Virus record (IMG/VR): IMGVR_UViG_3300031631_000002 | Location: 1-61,221 of that record | Direction: 5' to 3' (one strand) | DNA: 61,221 nt | DNA from: a virus | In this document: positions 1 to 11,300 of the stretch, piece after piece | How positions within the stretch are numbered: position 1 is the first letter of the stretch | How the letters are laid out: each line of letters opens with the position of its first letter | Notes under the pieces: model-generated | Told to the model about the DNA's origin: nothing | Database searches by the model: none | What the model saw: only the letters and a program-made list of their open reading frames with translations | Translations under genes and position numbers: made by a program

Positions 1-1330
1 CTCTAACAGAATCCAGCACCTTCCATTCATCAGCCTGATCTCTATTCTTGATAACCACATGGTCAGCTTTGTTCGTTGTCTCAATAGTTCTAGCTGTAGC
101 GTTCCCCGTATAGAGGTTAATATCAAAGTATTCCTGAGAGTTCTTTATAGCTACATCTGGTAGGTTCTTAGACGTTAGTGCCTTGAATGTTCCGTCAGTT
201 GGTGTTATATCAAACTCACACACACAAGCTGCTTTTACCAGCGGAGTGTAAGTACCAACAGGCATACCACTAGCAACAACCTCAGAAACACCTCCATCAA
301 CTATCTTGTTTAATGTCCCTGCTGACACATCTAGTTCAAACTCAACAACCTCTCCAGCAGCGTCATCTGCCAGATACTCTGTACCCGAGTCTGTATCCAT
401 CACACCAAAGCTTCCACCTGTTGTCACGTTTACAATCCATGCAAACTTTAGATTATCTACAGAAATTGTTCCTACCCTATCTGTAGTCCCTGTTACACTT
501 AGGTTCCCACCAGAAAGTGTTCCAGAGCCTGCGTCAACACTATTCAAAGTACATACATTATTACTAGGTGTATCTGTACTCTGCATATCTGTGGTGATGG
601 TAAGGTAAGGGGTGAAGTGGTTATCATTCCCTGATACATCATACCCAAGTGTCGTTGAACTAGTAGCGTCCTTAAAGTCTAGGTGGAAGCTATTAACTCC
701 AGAGTAATCTAATCCACTGACATCTATAGGTCGCCATACCTTGTCATTATCGGGATGCCATTCGCCAAAGGATTCTGGAGTAAGTATCTGCCCTTCTATG
801 TGCGCATATTCAGCGTAGTATGCCCCTGACATCGTAAACAATCTACTTCGAAGACCGCAGATGTACTTAGTACCTGCACTCGTCATAGCATTATAGCCAT
901 GGGCCACGCTAGTGTCCTGTAATACTCCATCAACATATATGTAGGACTCACCAGAACCGTCAGGATCGTAGGAGATTACAATATTTATCCATGCTGAAGG
1001 GTCATTATATGTTCCGGGGGTATTGCCTTGATAAACTATGCTTCCGCCTATCCGTATATACGTCATTATGATACCATTGCTGGTGATCTCATGCTCATTC
1101 CACCACTCACTAGAGCTACCCACACGGGTGCCTATACTGTATGTTGAGATTATTCCGTCCAACCCTGTAACCAACCCCCTCTTTATCCAACAAGATATAG
1201 TGTATGCCTCTGTCCCCCCATCGAGGAAGGCTCTCTGTAAGCATCCAAGCATATTACAGTTAATACTATTCTCAACCTGATACCCCTCTGCTCCCCCAGC
1301 ACTTCTAGCTGGGTATATTAAATTAGACAA
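1..1330 (-). CDS. LamG-type tail fibre or receptor-binding protein (3' end outside window)
   Basis: About 443 codons are visible and the frame is still open at the left edge, so the C terminus is missing. I start it at a TTG at 1330: the frame opens after a TGA just upstream, GGGAGG lies about 10 bases before the TTG, and the first in-frame ATG is only codon 27. Residues about 20-230 look like a concanavalin/LamG sandwich (segments TISCWIKRG, WINIVISYDPDG, YIYVDGVLQD). They are followed by the DVSGNDNHFTP and KNLPDVAIK..YFDINLYTGN..R signatures that I know from marine phage fibres. It is the last gene seen of the late operon and overlaps the preceding gene by 8 bases. Likely role: carbohydrate or receptor binding at the tail tip. 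The family call is good; the exact role is inferred. Confidence 0.8.
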   Translation of the reverse strand, partial: MSNLIYPARSAGGAEGYQVENSINCNMLGCLQRAFLDGGTEAYTISCWIKRGLVTGLDGIISTYSIGTRVGSSSEWWNEHEITSNGIIMTYIRIGGSIVYQGNTPGTYNDPSAWINIVISYDPDGSGESYIYVDGVLQDTSVAHGYNAMTSAGTKYICGLRSRLFTMSGAYYAEYAHIEGQILTPESFGEWHPDNDKVWRPIDVSGLDYSGVNSFHLDFKDATSSTTLGYDVSGNDNHFTPYLTITTDMQSTDTPSNNVCTLNSVDAGSGTLSGGNLSVTGTTDRVGTISVDNLKFAWIVNVTTGGSFGVMDTDSGTEYLADDAAGEVVEFELDVSAGTLNKIVDGGVSEVVASGMPVGTYTPLVKAACVCEFDITPTDGTFKALTSKNLPDVAIKNSQEYFDINLYTGNATARTIETTNKADHVVIKNRDQADEWKVLDSVR

Positions 1331-2303
1331 TGTTCAGTGACCTCCCAATCTCGTACAGGTTCGTACCATCAGAGCGGAAGACAAACTCATCCCTAGCTGC
1401 TGCACCTGTACTCAAGGTTGGTGCTGTAGCGTCAGGCCACTTGAATACTGTATTCCATACCAAAGTCTGACCACCTGCTCCTTGTACTACTGTAAGCGCA
1501 TAGAAGCCTCCATCAACTAGGTTAGTTGGTGTGCCCATTATCCTATTAGCTGTGAGAGTAACTGAAGTCACTTGGTTGCTCTCTGTATCCCAAGCAACTG
1601 TAGTAGCATCTGTGAGTGTTGTTGCGTTGAAGTTCTGAGTCTTTGTCCATTCGTTTGCTGTCGTGGGCTTCAAAAGGGACGTGAACTCGTATCCATCAAG
1701 AGCAGGATTTGCAACAAGGGCTTGTCCTTCTGTTCCTGTAGACGGGTCGGGGATAACTAGAGACGCTGCTAATGATGCGAACCCCTCTGCCGCATTAGAG
1801 CTATCTAATGCGGCAGCCTCGTAAGTAGCAGCGTTTGTTTCTGATATTCCGGAAGCTGTTGCGTAGTTTGCTGAAGAAACAGCTGATGCTGCGGCGGCAG
1901 TAGCTGATGCATCGGCAGACGCCGCTGCGGTTGAAGCCACAACAGGGTCAACAAGGTAATTCCACCCACTATCTAGATCTGGATTGCCAGTCATTAGGTA
2001 AGGGACATCACCGTAAACAGCTATAACAAACGGCTCAGTTGGTTGAGGTGTAAAAGCGGTCCAAGCTGTACCTATACCTAGCATATTACCTGTTGTGCCT
2101 CCAGACAGCGCAATGTAAGCCATTGCGACATCAAGCTCAGGATTCAACCTTGACCAAGCTGTTCCGTCGTTTGCCCACAGCTCTGGCTGTGATCCGACAG
2201 TAACATCAAAGTTCATGGCAATCTCACCAACATTGTTGAAGCCAGTGTCTGGTGCTCCTTTACCGCCTGTTGTTCTATGTAACAGCTGTAATGTGAATGC
2301 CAT
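1323..2303 (-). CDS. Tail fibre-like protein
   Basis: The protein has 326 residues and GGGGAG stands before its ATG. The N terminus (TLQLLHRTTGGKGAPDTGFNNVGEIAMNFD, here split as TLQLLHR..GAPD..GEIAMNFD) resembles phage fibre N-terminal blocks that describe peptides and parameters of the particle. Residues about 125-185 are Ala/Ser-rich (ASADASATAAAASA), typical of an extended collagen-like or coiled fibre shaft, and the C-terminal part is beta-rich with VDGGFYALTVVQGAGGQTL. It sits between an 84-residue structural protein and the LamG fibre, all on one strand with gaps of 2 bases or overlaps. It is probably part of the side or tip fibre. No enzymatic motif is visible. Confidence 0.7.
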   Translation of the reverse strand: MAFTLQLLHRTTGGKGAPDTGFNNVGEIAMNFDVTVGSQPELWANDGTAWSRLNPELDVAMAYIALSGGTTGNMLGIGTAWTAFTPQPTEPFVIAVYGDVPYLMTGNPDLDSGWNYLVDPVVASTAAASADASATAAAASAVSSANYATASGISETNAATYEAAALDSSNAAEGFASLAASLVIPDPSTGTEGQALVANPALDGYEFTSLLKPTTANEWTKTQNFNATTLTDATTVAWDTESNQVTSVTLTANRIMGTPTNLVDGGFYALTVVQGAGGQTLVWNTVFKWPDATAPTLSTGAAARDEFVFRSDGTNLYEIGRSLNIV

Positions 2304-2305
2304 GA

Positions 2306-2560
2306 TTAATACTCCCCTGCGTTAAATGAGCTAGCAAGAGCCCAGTTATTTGAAGCGTCAGCTACCAACATCTGGGTTTCAACTGCAGGTTCTGGGACAC
2401 ATGCATTTTCAGATCTTAATTGCACTGCTATGAATGTCAACATAGCGGCAAGGGTAACGTCCTTACTTGCGTCAGAGTCTGTGTCATCCGCTATCAACAG
2501 TTGATCATCTATTGTTATTACAGGTATTGCTGTAGTATCAGTTGGAAAGCTAACTGGCAT
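2306..2560 (-). CDS. Small tail fibre-associated protein
   Basis: This 84-residue protein is preceded by AGGAG. It contains VITIDDQLLIADDTDSDASKDVTL and MLVADASNNWALASSF, short phrases that resemble the repeated connector modules of phage fibres. The same type of text (FDGYVLTYNSASEEFSWEDM) occurs in the collar protein next door. It may be an adaptor, or a fibre N-terminal domain that has become a separate gene. Its position between two fibre genes supports a structural role. I cannot name the family. Confidence 0.6.
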   Translation of the reverse strand: MPVSFPTDTTAIPVITIDDQLLIADDTDSDASKDVTLAAMLTFIAVQLRSENACVPEPAVETQMLVADASNNWALASSFNAGEY

Positions 2561-2563
2561 AAC

Positions 2564-3571
2564 CTACTCCTTTATGCAGTAAAGCACGTTTATATTTGTT
2601 GGTCTCGATTCTCGAGAACCAGAGTTTCCAGATGAGAATGATGGAATATCAACTGAGTGCCCATGTGCTCCGGCTGAACCAGTAGATGAACCATAATACA
2701 TTCCTATATTTCTAGGTGAGTAAGAGCTTACAAATGTGTGAGAGCCTGTACCTCCTCCTGTGCTATGCGCATGAGAACCAGTTGAGCTAGTATTAGAATT
2801 AGGGGGATTAACAGAGTGGGCATGAGTTATGTTAGCACTTGTCTGAACTGTACCTACATGGTCTCCTACTGCTCCGTCTCCTCTATCTGTACGAGTAGTT
2901 GAATCAGGATCTACTCCCTTACCAGCATCCAGCCCTCTAAGGAATCTTCCTCTATAATCTGGTATATTGAATGTTGTTGTTGTGTCCCCTTCTCCGTACA
3001 GGACTCCTATTGTAGCAAACAATTTTGCGTGGGCTGCTCTGTCTATAGCTCTACCATCGCATACAAGCCAACCTGTAGGTACAGTTGTCTGAGCGAAAGG
3101 GGCAATCATACCAGAAGGAAGCAACGAATCAATTGCTTGAGATGTTCTCTCCGGAGTCATTAGCTTCTCAGTGTTGGTACCTTCTTCAGCTTCCAGTTGG
3201 GTGGCAACAAAGTCAGTTAGAAAAGCAGAACCACCATTGACGTTCCATTTAGTTTGGTAGGTATCCGCCCCAATTACTGCGGCCATGTCCTCCCAACTAA
3301 ACTCCTCGCTTGCCGAGTTGTAAGTAAGAACATACCCGTCAAACGCAGTGTTATTAGCTAGGATTTTAGCAGGGTATATCGTAGAATCCAGCACTAAGCC
3401 ACCAGGCATTGTGTTTGGAGAAAATGCTGACCAATCTTCGACAGCTAAAAGTCTTGTCTCTTCGTCTTTGTTGTTGTCTGTGTTGTGGGATAGGCTCTCT
3501 CTTGCTAAGAACTCAAAATTTGATGTTCCTGTGCAGGGGTAAGTCTTCCATGTGTATGCCGCGTGTGTCAC
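2564..3571 (-). CDS. Tail collar-domain fibre protein
   Basis: The protein has 335 residues. Its start is GTG at 3571, with GAGGTG five bases before it and a one-base overlap with the preceding stop. Residues about 155-215 carry the phage tail collar domain (GMIAPFAQTTVPTGWLVCDG, then YRGRFLRGLDAG), and the C-terminal half is His/Ser/Gly-rich (THAHSVNPPNS, GSHAHSTGGGTGSH, AGAHGHSVD), ending in NVLYCIKE. His-rich short-fibre tips of this type bind metal ions inside an intertwined trimer in related proteins such as T4 gp12. It is likely a receptor-binding short fibre. The domain call is firm; the receptor is unknown. Confidence 0.88.
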   Translation of the reverse strand: MTHAAYTWKTYPCTGTSNFEFLARESLSHNTDNNKDEETRLLAVEDWSAFSPNTMPGGLVLDSTIYPAKILANNTAFDGYVLTYNSASEEFSWEDMAAVIGADTYQTKWNVNGGSAFLTDFVATQLEAEEGTNTEKLMTPERTSQAIDSLLPSGMIAPFAQTTVPTGWLVCDGRAIDRAAHAKLFATIGVLYGEGDTTTTFNIPDYRGRFLRGLDAGKGVDPDSTTRTDRGDGAVGDHVGTVQTSANITHAHSVNPPNSNTSSTGSHAHSTGGGTGSHTFVSSYSPRNIGMYYGSSTGSAGAHGHSVDIPSFSSGNSGSRESRPTNINVLYCIKE

Positions 3572-4416
3572 TATAACACCTCAATTAATTGAAAGTTAAT
3601 TCTAGATCTAGTGTGTTCTGAGTGTGTCCCAGAGGGTAGTTCTACTGCTCTGGCGTATACGAACCACTTCTCAGAATCTAAATTTGTTATCTGCCAAAAT
3701 AAAGGGGCCTTTCCTTTAGCTTTGAATATTGTGTACATGAATTCATAGAAGTCTGGCTCCCTACTGAGTAGTACACTACCGGTAAACACTCTTACTATGT
3801 CACGTTTTTTGTAGTAGAAAGATCCATTTGACATCTGCTTTCCAATACTGTAGTCATTCTGGTCTTCACTCAATCCTATAAGAGCATCACTAGAGGTTGT
3901 AAATAAGGCCCCTGCCTGAATCAGGCCAACGTACACATCCTCTGTGTTTCCAGTACTAAGTCTTATTTTTATGGTGTGGTTTGGTGTTTGGTAAGGGTAA
4001 GTTATACTGGTATAGTTTAGTTTAAGTCCACTATCAAGGATAAATCTTTGGTAGGAAGCTATTCCTCCGAGATCTGTTATTTCTGAGTATATATTTTCTC
4101 CTGCTGCGTTGAACACGTTGAACTCAGCAGTACGTGCATTGGTACCTCCAAGCAAAACAGTAGATCCAGTTCCCTCTACAGCTAACGTCCACTCTCCTAC
4201 TGGCCATGATATCTTAGATACTCTCTTTGGGTGTTCGTCAAGTACATTCTCAGGCGGATACTCGCTATCTACTAAGGTTACATCATCTGAAAATACCTCT
4301 ATTTGATCTCCGTCAACTGTTTGCAATTCATCTAAATTAACGTCATTTAATATGTTAGGAACATTCGTAGCCTTTGCAGTAACAGCTGTCACGTTTGAAT
4401 CAAGTAAACATTTCAT
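3571..4416 (-). CDS. Tail tip / baseplate protein
   Basis: The protein has 281 residues, and its ATG overlaps the preceding stop as ATGA (4413-4416). It follows the tape measure and the 323-residue tail tip gene, the place where siphoviruses put distal tail and hub proteins. The C-terminal third (EFMYTIFKAKGKAPLFWQITNLDSEKW, here read as EFMYTIFKAKGKAPLFWQ) resembles phage proteins that close the distal tube. The N-terminal part contains a beta-rich FNVFNAAGENIYSEITDLGG stretch. No enzyme motif is seen. The role is inferred from position. Confidence 0.65.
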   Translation of the reverse strand: MKCLLDSNVTAVTAKATNVPNILNDVNLDELQTVDGDQIEVFSDDVTLVDSEYPPENVLDEHPKRVSKISWPVGEWTLAVEGTGSTVLLGGTNARTAEFNVFNAAGENIYSEITDLGGIASYQRFILDSGLKLNYTSITYPYQTPNHTIKIRLSTGNTEDVYVGLIQAGALFTTSSDALIGLSEDQNDYSIGKQMSNGSFYYKKRDIVRVFTGSVLLSREPDFYEFMYTIFKAKGKAPLFWQITNLDSEKWFVYARAVELPSGTHSEHTRSRINFQLIEVL

Positions 4417-5384
4417 ACAAACTCACCTTCACCTTCTACAACACACTCATAGTCATTAAAATTCCACGTTATAGATCTCACCTTAGCCTTTACATCCAAA
4501 GTTATCTCCTGCGATTCATCAACCAACAGTAACGCTATTCCAGGTTTGTAAACATCAACAAGAGGAAACTTTAGTCTTATGTTAGGGCTTTCAAATATTG
4601 TCTTCCTATCAGCCAGAGCAGTTTCAGAATTAGCCACTGTTACGTGGCACTGTGGAGACACTGAATCCTCATCACCGTAACCATAAAGTCCATCTACTGA
4701 AGCCTCTGTTGTGTCAGATCCAGTCTTAAAGATAGAAACTGGTTTATCGTAGGTGTAGCCTGACGGTGCTATATCAAACTCTGTTATCTCCACAACCGAC
4801 GTCTCTGTCAACATGTCAATAAGGTACAGTATACTGTCCTCAATGTAAAATAAATGAGAAAAAAATCTCGCCATGTCAGATAGATTGTCTATTAAAACCT
4901 TCTCGCCTGTGGCTGTGTATGACACAGCAGGAGATACAACTCTTGCGTTAGTTGCATCTAAGGTAAGGCCTAGAGTTGTGCATGCTGTTGTAAATATACT
5001 CTCCAATGTTCCAGAGTAAGCAATGTCTGTTACCTTGTCTTCGTACTCTGTGGCGTAGATAACGTATGTTACTCCGTCGCGCTCTATATTAGATAGGTGA
5101 GCTGTCCCTTCTAATATTGTCGTAGCACTGGCTTCATCACTATCTGTGAACAGCAGTTTTATAGGGCACGATATTGGATACTCAGTCTCTCCGCTAAATA
5201 GAGAAGGTAAGAATGTAAGTGAACCAAAAGATGGTTCGACGTAACCTCCTCCTCTATTTCTTATTGAGTATTTTATATCAGAAGCCACAGACACTTGGGC
5301 ATCCCAAAAATGTTCTAATGGCAGCATCTCATCACTTACTCTGTGAAGGGTGCTGTTGAAAGTTACCTCTACTAAAAGAGCCAT
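4413..5384 (-). CDS. Distal tail / tail tip protein
   Basis: The protein has 323 residues, and its start overlaps the tape measure stop as TAATG. It begins MALLVEVTFNSTLHRVSDEMLPLEHFWDAQV and looks beta-rich throughout, with regular short strands and Asp-rich turns, as expected for distal-tail or hub proteins. It is directly downstream of the tape measure in the operon. It ends with VRSITWNFNDYECVVEGEG. No large lambda J-type hub gene is seen in the window, so this and the next gene may form a minimal tip. The function rests on position and fold impression only. Confidence 0.65.
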   Translation of the reverse strand: MALLVEVTFNSTLHRVSDEMLPLEHFWDAQVSVASDIKYSIRNRGGGYVEPSFGSLTFLPSLFSGETEYPISCPIKLLFTDSDEASATTILEGTAHLSNIERDGVTYVIYATEYEDKVTDIAYSGTLESIFTTACTTLGLTLDATNARVVSPAVSYTATGEKVLIDNLSDMARFFSHLFYIEDSILYLIDMLTETSVVEITEFDIAPSGYTYDKPVSIFKTGSDTTEASVDGLYGYGDEDSVSPQCHVTVANSETALADRKTIFESPNIRLKFPLVDVYKPGIALLLVDESQEITLDVKAKVRSITWNFNDYECVVEGEGEFV

Positions 5385-8300
5385 TAGAAGACCACCCTTT
5401 GAGTTCCTTGACCACGCTGCAGTTTGTCTGTTACGTGGATGTCTGCTTCTACCCTAATGAATCGCTTAAGGCCTCCCTCATCGCCGACTATGTTGACCAC
5501 TACAGGTCTGTCGGAGAGAGCGTCAATCTTATCATCCATTAATTTTAGTGTGTTTGGTCCATTGTGCAGCGGCATGATTGCCTCTGAGCCTGCTTCTCCA
5601 CCGACATGGAATACTGTCGGACGATCCATTACTCCTCCTCTTGCGTGGTATGACATTACCGCGCCATTAGCGTTGTAGCTTGTGTGGCCTTCCTGGTTAG
5701 GAAGCTGTATTCCTTGTCCCATGGCAGATACCGCACTCATGATGTCGTGAGATGCTCCTATCGCTCCTGATCCTAATGATCCAAGAACACCTTCCAATTC
5801 TTCAAATGTGCCGGCTGTCGATGAGGCAGCAGATCCAAATGCCACCATAGGTTGGTGTGCTCGTAGTAACTCGTAACCCATTTCACTGGATACAACGGTA
5901 GTCTCACCAAGAACTTCTCCCAATCCTTCAAATGTGCCATCAAGTTTCATTACCCTCATAGAAGTGTCCGCTGCTCCTGACGCCAGTGAAGCAAATGAAG
6001 CTTCTACTAGTCCTAGGCCGCCCTTGAAGCTTTCAACCGCCTGGCCACTTTGGTTCAAGTTGTTAGATAGACCATCTATACTTCCGCCTAATGATCCTAC
6101 CGCACCGTAAAGGCCACTGATGTGTTCACTAAAGTCTATCACGGCCATTGAAGTGTCCGCTGCTCCTGACGCCAGTGAAGCAAATGAAGCTTCTACTCCA
6201 CCTGTTGAATCGCTTAATGCTCCGACAACACCTTTCTGTGACTCTATTTCTTTAAGTCTTGCTATCTCCAGATCTGTTACAGTTTCCAGTGCAGTCTTTC
6301 CAAATATTTTAGTGCCGCTCGTCATCTCGTCAAGTGCTACCACTGAACCTTTCATTAGGTCTGTGAAGTTAAGAACGTATCCTGAGTCAAATATACCATC
6401 CCCATATACACTACGGTCAACATCTGTTGGCGCCTTCTGCCATTCTACTTTACGTTGTTCTTCAGTCATGTATTCAGCGGTCTCACCCATTGCTCCGGCC
6501 ATACCAACAGCAGCAAGTGTGGCGTCAGGTATTGACATACCAAGAGAGATTAGGCTTGCTTCAAGGGCTTCGAGTTCCTTTGTGTTGCCGAACGAAGCAG
6601 ACAGTGCGCTGTTCATTGTCATGCTCAGTTGTTCAGCAGAAAGTCCAACACCAGTGGTAGATGCTATAAAGTTACCAAATGACGCCATGGTTGGCTCTAT
6701 CGCCAAGGCCATATTTGCCATAGCATAATTAAACTCTTCGCCCATTGACGCTAGGTACTGGTTAGCTTTCTCGGTGTACTCATCACTGGTTCTTGAAGTC
6801 TTCCAAGGTGCGAAGGTATCTCCGTGACCCCTCTCAGTTACAGAGTTAAGCTCATTGGGTTGGACCCAAGAGGATAGCTTCTCCATAGCACCATACAGCG
6901 CCTGAATCCTTGTCTCACCACGATCCTTTAACTCAAAGTCTCCGTAAGCAGTAGTGTTGTAATCGTGTCTTTTTGAGCCTTCAAATGCAGAGGTAGCAAC
7001 CGCTGTGAGCATAGCTAGTGGGATGAGTACACCAGTACTTGAAAGTCCAGCCGCAACGCCCCCGGTGCCAGAAGACATACCCGCCGTAGCAGCACCACCA
7101 GCAACTCCCATACCTCCGGCTCCACCGGCTACAGTGGCAGAAGCTATGTTTGCCGCTGCTATCTCAGCGTACAGCGTTGCACCGGCAAGACCAGTTTGGA
7201 TAGCGCTACTTGTAGCCCCTATGTAGTCCTCGTTAGCTAACCCTTGATAAACTCCATACGCTCCACCAACAGCTCCAAGGCCTGCGCCGGCAACACCGAT
7301 AGCACTGCTGTAGTCCTTTAAGGCAGGGATTAGCTTCTGTACAATCTCGTTGCCTGCAAGTGAAGTTACACCACCAGCTGTCTGGAGTGCTCCACCTACT
7401 CCTCCCTGCTGTATTCCTGAGTATACACTGTAGGCTCCTGTTGCGGCTCCGACGTAAGGCTTAACAGACTCCCAAGTGGCTTTCAGAGGAGCCATTGTCT
7501 CTTTTACAGAATTCCAAGTGTCGCTCATCCCGTCAGTTAAACCTTCGTACCATGAATCATCAGCAAAGATTCCTGTTATCGTCTCTCCTGCTCCAGAGTC
7601 TCCCCAGACACTTCCGTCTAGTTGAACAGCGGACTCAATTCCTCTGGATACAACGTCTGTGAAGTCACTCCAAGCCTGACTTGTCTCATGAGCTGTCATC
7701 CCTGAGAACAAACCACCTGAATCATCGTTGAACACCCCTGTTATACTCTCACCTACTCCAGAATCCCCAAATATTTTCCCATCAGCCATGGTTGCATCAG
7801 CTAAGTTGTCATATACATCCAGCCACTTGTCCCAGCCATCGACCACATCTAAGATTCCTCCACTCTCACCAACGCCACCACCTTCCATTGTTACGTGTAC
7901 AGGGTCCCCTGCGTTTCCGGAGGGGCCTGAGCCTAGCCCCATCTTAGCTGCTGATCCTTCTCCGAAGAGGAAGTCAATGCTCTGCTCCATAACGAAATTA
8001 GTGGCCGCTTCTGCCGCCCAGTCGATAACTGAGTCAAGCATGGAATTTAAGGTAGCGTCCCATATGTCACCGATCTTGTCGAACTCTCCTTTGAAGATAG
8101 CAACGAAAGAATCTTTAATTCCAGACTTCAAAAACCCAAATGACTCGTAGCCTACTTCGCTGAATGTTTTGAGATCCCTTGTAGAGTCCTTAACCGCAGC
8201 CCCAAACCCTCTCCAAAAATCACCGCTAAGTTTATCCAACTTAGTTGAGTCTGCTATGGCTCTCTCTCTGTAGCCCTCTATAAGTTTAAGATCTGCTATT

Positions 8301-11300
8301 GCCTGAGGGTCTACTCTATCTCCGTACTTTGACGCCTTCTTGTCAAATATTAGGTTTATTCTCTCTAACTCAGCAGCATAAGCTGACACCCCTTTTGTCA
8401 CATTAAGATAGTCTTTCTCAAGGTCTGTAAGGAGTTTGCTCTGTTCTTTGCTTCTTGCTAAGTCCCTGCCTTGTTTATTTATGTCTCTTAACTTCTCTGT
8501 TAACAAAACCTCATCATTAAGTAACTTAATTTTATCGTACTGGGCTTTTATAGCGGCATCACCTGCGGTGCTGTCGTACTTTGCTGAGCCCCCCATAATT
8601 CGTTTTACTTCAAGCAAATAGCTTAACTCCTTCTTAGCTACTGACTGCTTGTCTTGCATTATTGCTTCTGATATAGCTAACGATTGTTTAGCATAGGCAC
8701 TTTCTGAGATGAGTTTATTCTTTAAAGTAGCATCTAACACCTTCTGCTCAATCTCGTATACAGCAGTTAGCTCTTTGCTTGAGTTGCGCTTTATATTTAC
8801 TTCCTCTAAAGAGGCCGCGATCAAGTACTGGCTGTGTTTCTCTCTGTCGGCCATTAACTTAGCGTAGCCCTTCATAGACTCACGCTCCATTAAAGCCCAA
8901 GAATCGGACGCTGATCCAGATGTTGAGTGTGTAGTTGATGCGCTCATCACAAGTGAGTCAAGGGCACTGGGAGCAGATGTTGGCATCTTTATGACCCTCT
9001 GGGCAAGTAATTCTACCTCTGCTTGTGCAGCTTTTGCTTTGGCTATCTCGTCCTCTGGAGGAATCAACCAATTAAGTACAGCCTTCCACACTGGTAGTGA
9101 TGCCGCTATTGTTCCCCCGCCTGGAATTGACGACAGTATAGCTGTGGCACCTAGCTGTTCGCCAAGGTCCATGTCTCTCAAAGAAGTAACAGCTCCAGGT
9201 CCTGCTGCTACAATACTTGCCATGGCAACTGCTATGTTTCCCATTGCAGTAGCTACCATTACAAGTCCTTGTCCGAATTCAGGGGACTCTACAACAGTCC
9301 TCAACTCGTGTAGGGTCTTTAGTAGCCCTTCGTCAGCTCCTTGATCAAAAGCGTTGATGAGCGCGTCTTCCCAAGCAACCTTTAACTCCTCTGCTGCTCT
9401 TGTTACTGTCTGAGATGTTTCTGACATCATGTCTTTAAGAAACATTGTTTCGTCTTTAGCTTTACTTATTGACTTAGTCAACCCCTCAAACTTTGAAGAG
9501 CCGTCACCTATTGCTTTAATGAAATCTTCAACAACAGTTACCCCTCCCTTCATAGCTCTAAGACCAAACAACTCCTTGTAGACCTCTACCTTCTGCTGGT
9601 CTGTCATGTCGTCCATGATGCCAGCTAACTCAGTCATAAGTTGACTGTAGTCTTTTAACCCCCCTCCTGATGTGAATGGAGAGAACTCTGCGTTCATGTT
9701 GTGCATCATCTTTGATAGCTTAGATGATGGGTCCAACAGCCTCACCATAGACGTTCTCAACGCAGTACCTGCCTTTGATCCTTTGACACCAACGTCCGCT
9801 AACAGGGCTAGTGAGGCGCTCACATCTACAAACGACATGTTTGCTATCTTACTTAACTCAGTGGTGTATGAATAAGCGTTTCCAAGTTCACCTATAGAAG
9901 TGGCAGAGGATAGCGCTGTCTTTGCTATTACGTTTGCTACCTGAGAAAGATTCAAACCGTCGGAGGCAAAGGCGTTCATTGCCGTAACTGTTAGTTTTGT
10001 AGCCTCGGCCATATCTATCTGGCCTATAACTGAGAGTCTAGATATATCTGCTATACCAATGAAAGCAGACTTCACATCTACACCAGCCTTCGTAAGCTCA
10101 CGCATCCCCCCAGCAAGCTCTGATACGTTGTGGGTAACCCCCTCAACATCGAATAACTCAGTCTTAAACTCACCTATATTAATACCGCCGCCTGTTAACC
10201 TATCAAGCGTAACAGCATAGGTTGAGTTGTACTCGAACGCAGCTCCAAGGTCATACATAGACGTTGTCAACGCCTTTACTCCTGCTACAGCAGCGTAAGT
10301 AGCGGCCATAGCTCCAACAGTAGCAAATGAACCATAAGCCAACCACAGCTTGCCAAATGAGGCAGCTGAGCCTCTTACCACCCCACTCAATAACTTCTGC
10401 TGTGTAGTTAGTTTTTTAGTTTCAGCAGTGAGCCTTTTTGTAGACCTAACCTGCTTATCAAGGGCAGCAGTTCTAAGATCCTTACCAGCCTTATCCGCAG
10501 CGGCCCTCATGGAGGCTAGGCCTTTCTCCAGGCTGTTTGTTTCGTTGAGGAGACGTATCTGTTTCTTTAAAGCCTCTGATCTTAGGTCTTTACCTGCTTT
10601 ATCCGCGGCTGCCCTTGTAGCTGCTATACCCTTCTCAAGTGTGTTTGTGGTGGTTAGTAGAACCACTTGCTTTCTTAATTCAGATGTTCTTAGGTCTTTA
10701 CCTGCTTTATCCGCGGCTGCCCTTGTAGCTGCTATACCCTTCTCAAGTGTGTTGGTTTCATGTAGTATTGCTAGTTGTTTCTTCAGTGCAGCGTAACTTT
10801 TACCTTCAGCAGATGTCTTTATGCCAATAACCCCTAACTGTTTTTCCAGTTCTAGAGTCTGTGCCTCTGCAATTCTTAGCTTTCTAGCTTCTGCTCTAAG
10901 TACTGCTCCGCCTTGACCAGAAACAACTGCCAGTTCTTTTACTACCGCTGCTTGTTTTTCTATCTCCCTGTTTAGTTGCTTCTCTACAAGAAGCAGTGCT
11001 TTGGCCTCACGCGTTGTTTTCATGAAAGAAGTATCTTTTAAGGCCTTACTTCCTTCACTATAGTATTTTTTTGTTTCTGTTGTCAGTTCTTTGAATGCTG
11101 CTTTGGCTTTTCCTGTGTTTTTTGCTAGATTTTTGAATGGGTCTTGGGTTGTTATCTTCGCCATTGCGGCGATAGCACCTTCTAACGACTTCTTAAGAGA
11201 TCTAATTTGCTTGTCTGTCAGATTGGCCTTGACGCCAATCTCTTCTATATGTTTGTATCCGTCTTTCAGACTTCTTATATCCGATGGATCTATTCCGAGA

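Noticed and set aside
1572-1760. Cys-rich 62-codon plus frame in the fibre gene
   Set aside because: Antisense to the fibre frame; the Cys richness is a mirror of Ala/Ser codons.
6120-6728. 202-codon open frame on the plus strand
   Set aside because: It is antisense to the tape measure, has no ribosome site and reads as its mirror composition; the tape measure frame is clearly the real gene.
7728-8150. 140-codon plus-strand open frame
   Set aside because: Antisense shadow within the tape measure; no start signal or known motif.
10350-10796. 148-codon plus-strand open frame with internal repeats
   Set aside because: Its repeats are the reverse image of the 36-residue coiled-coil repeats of the tape measure.
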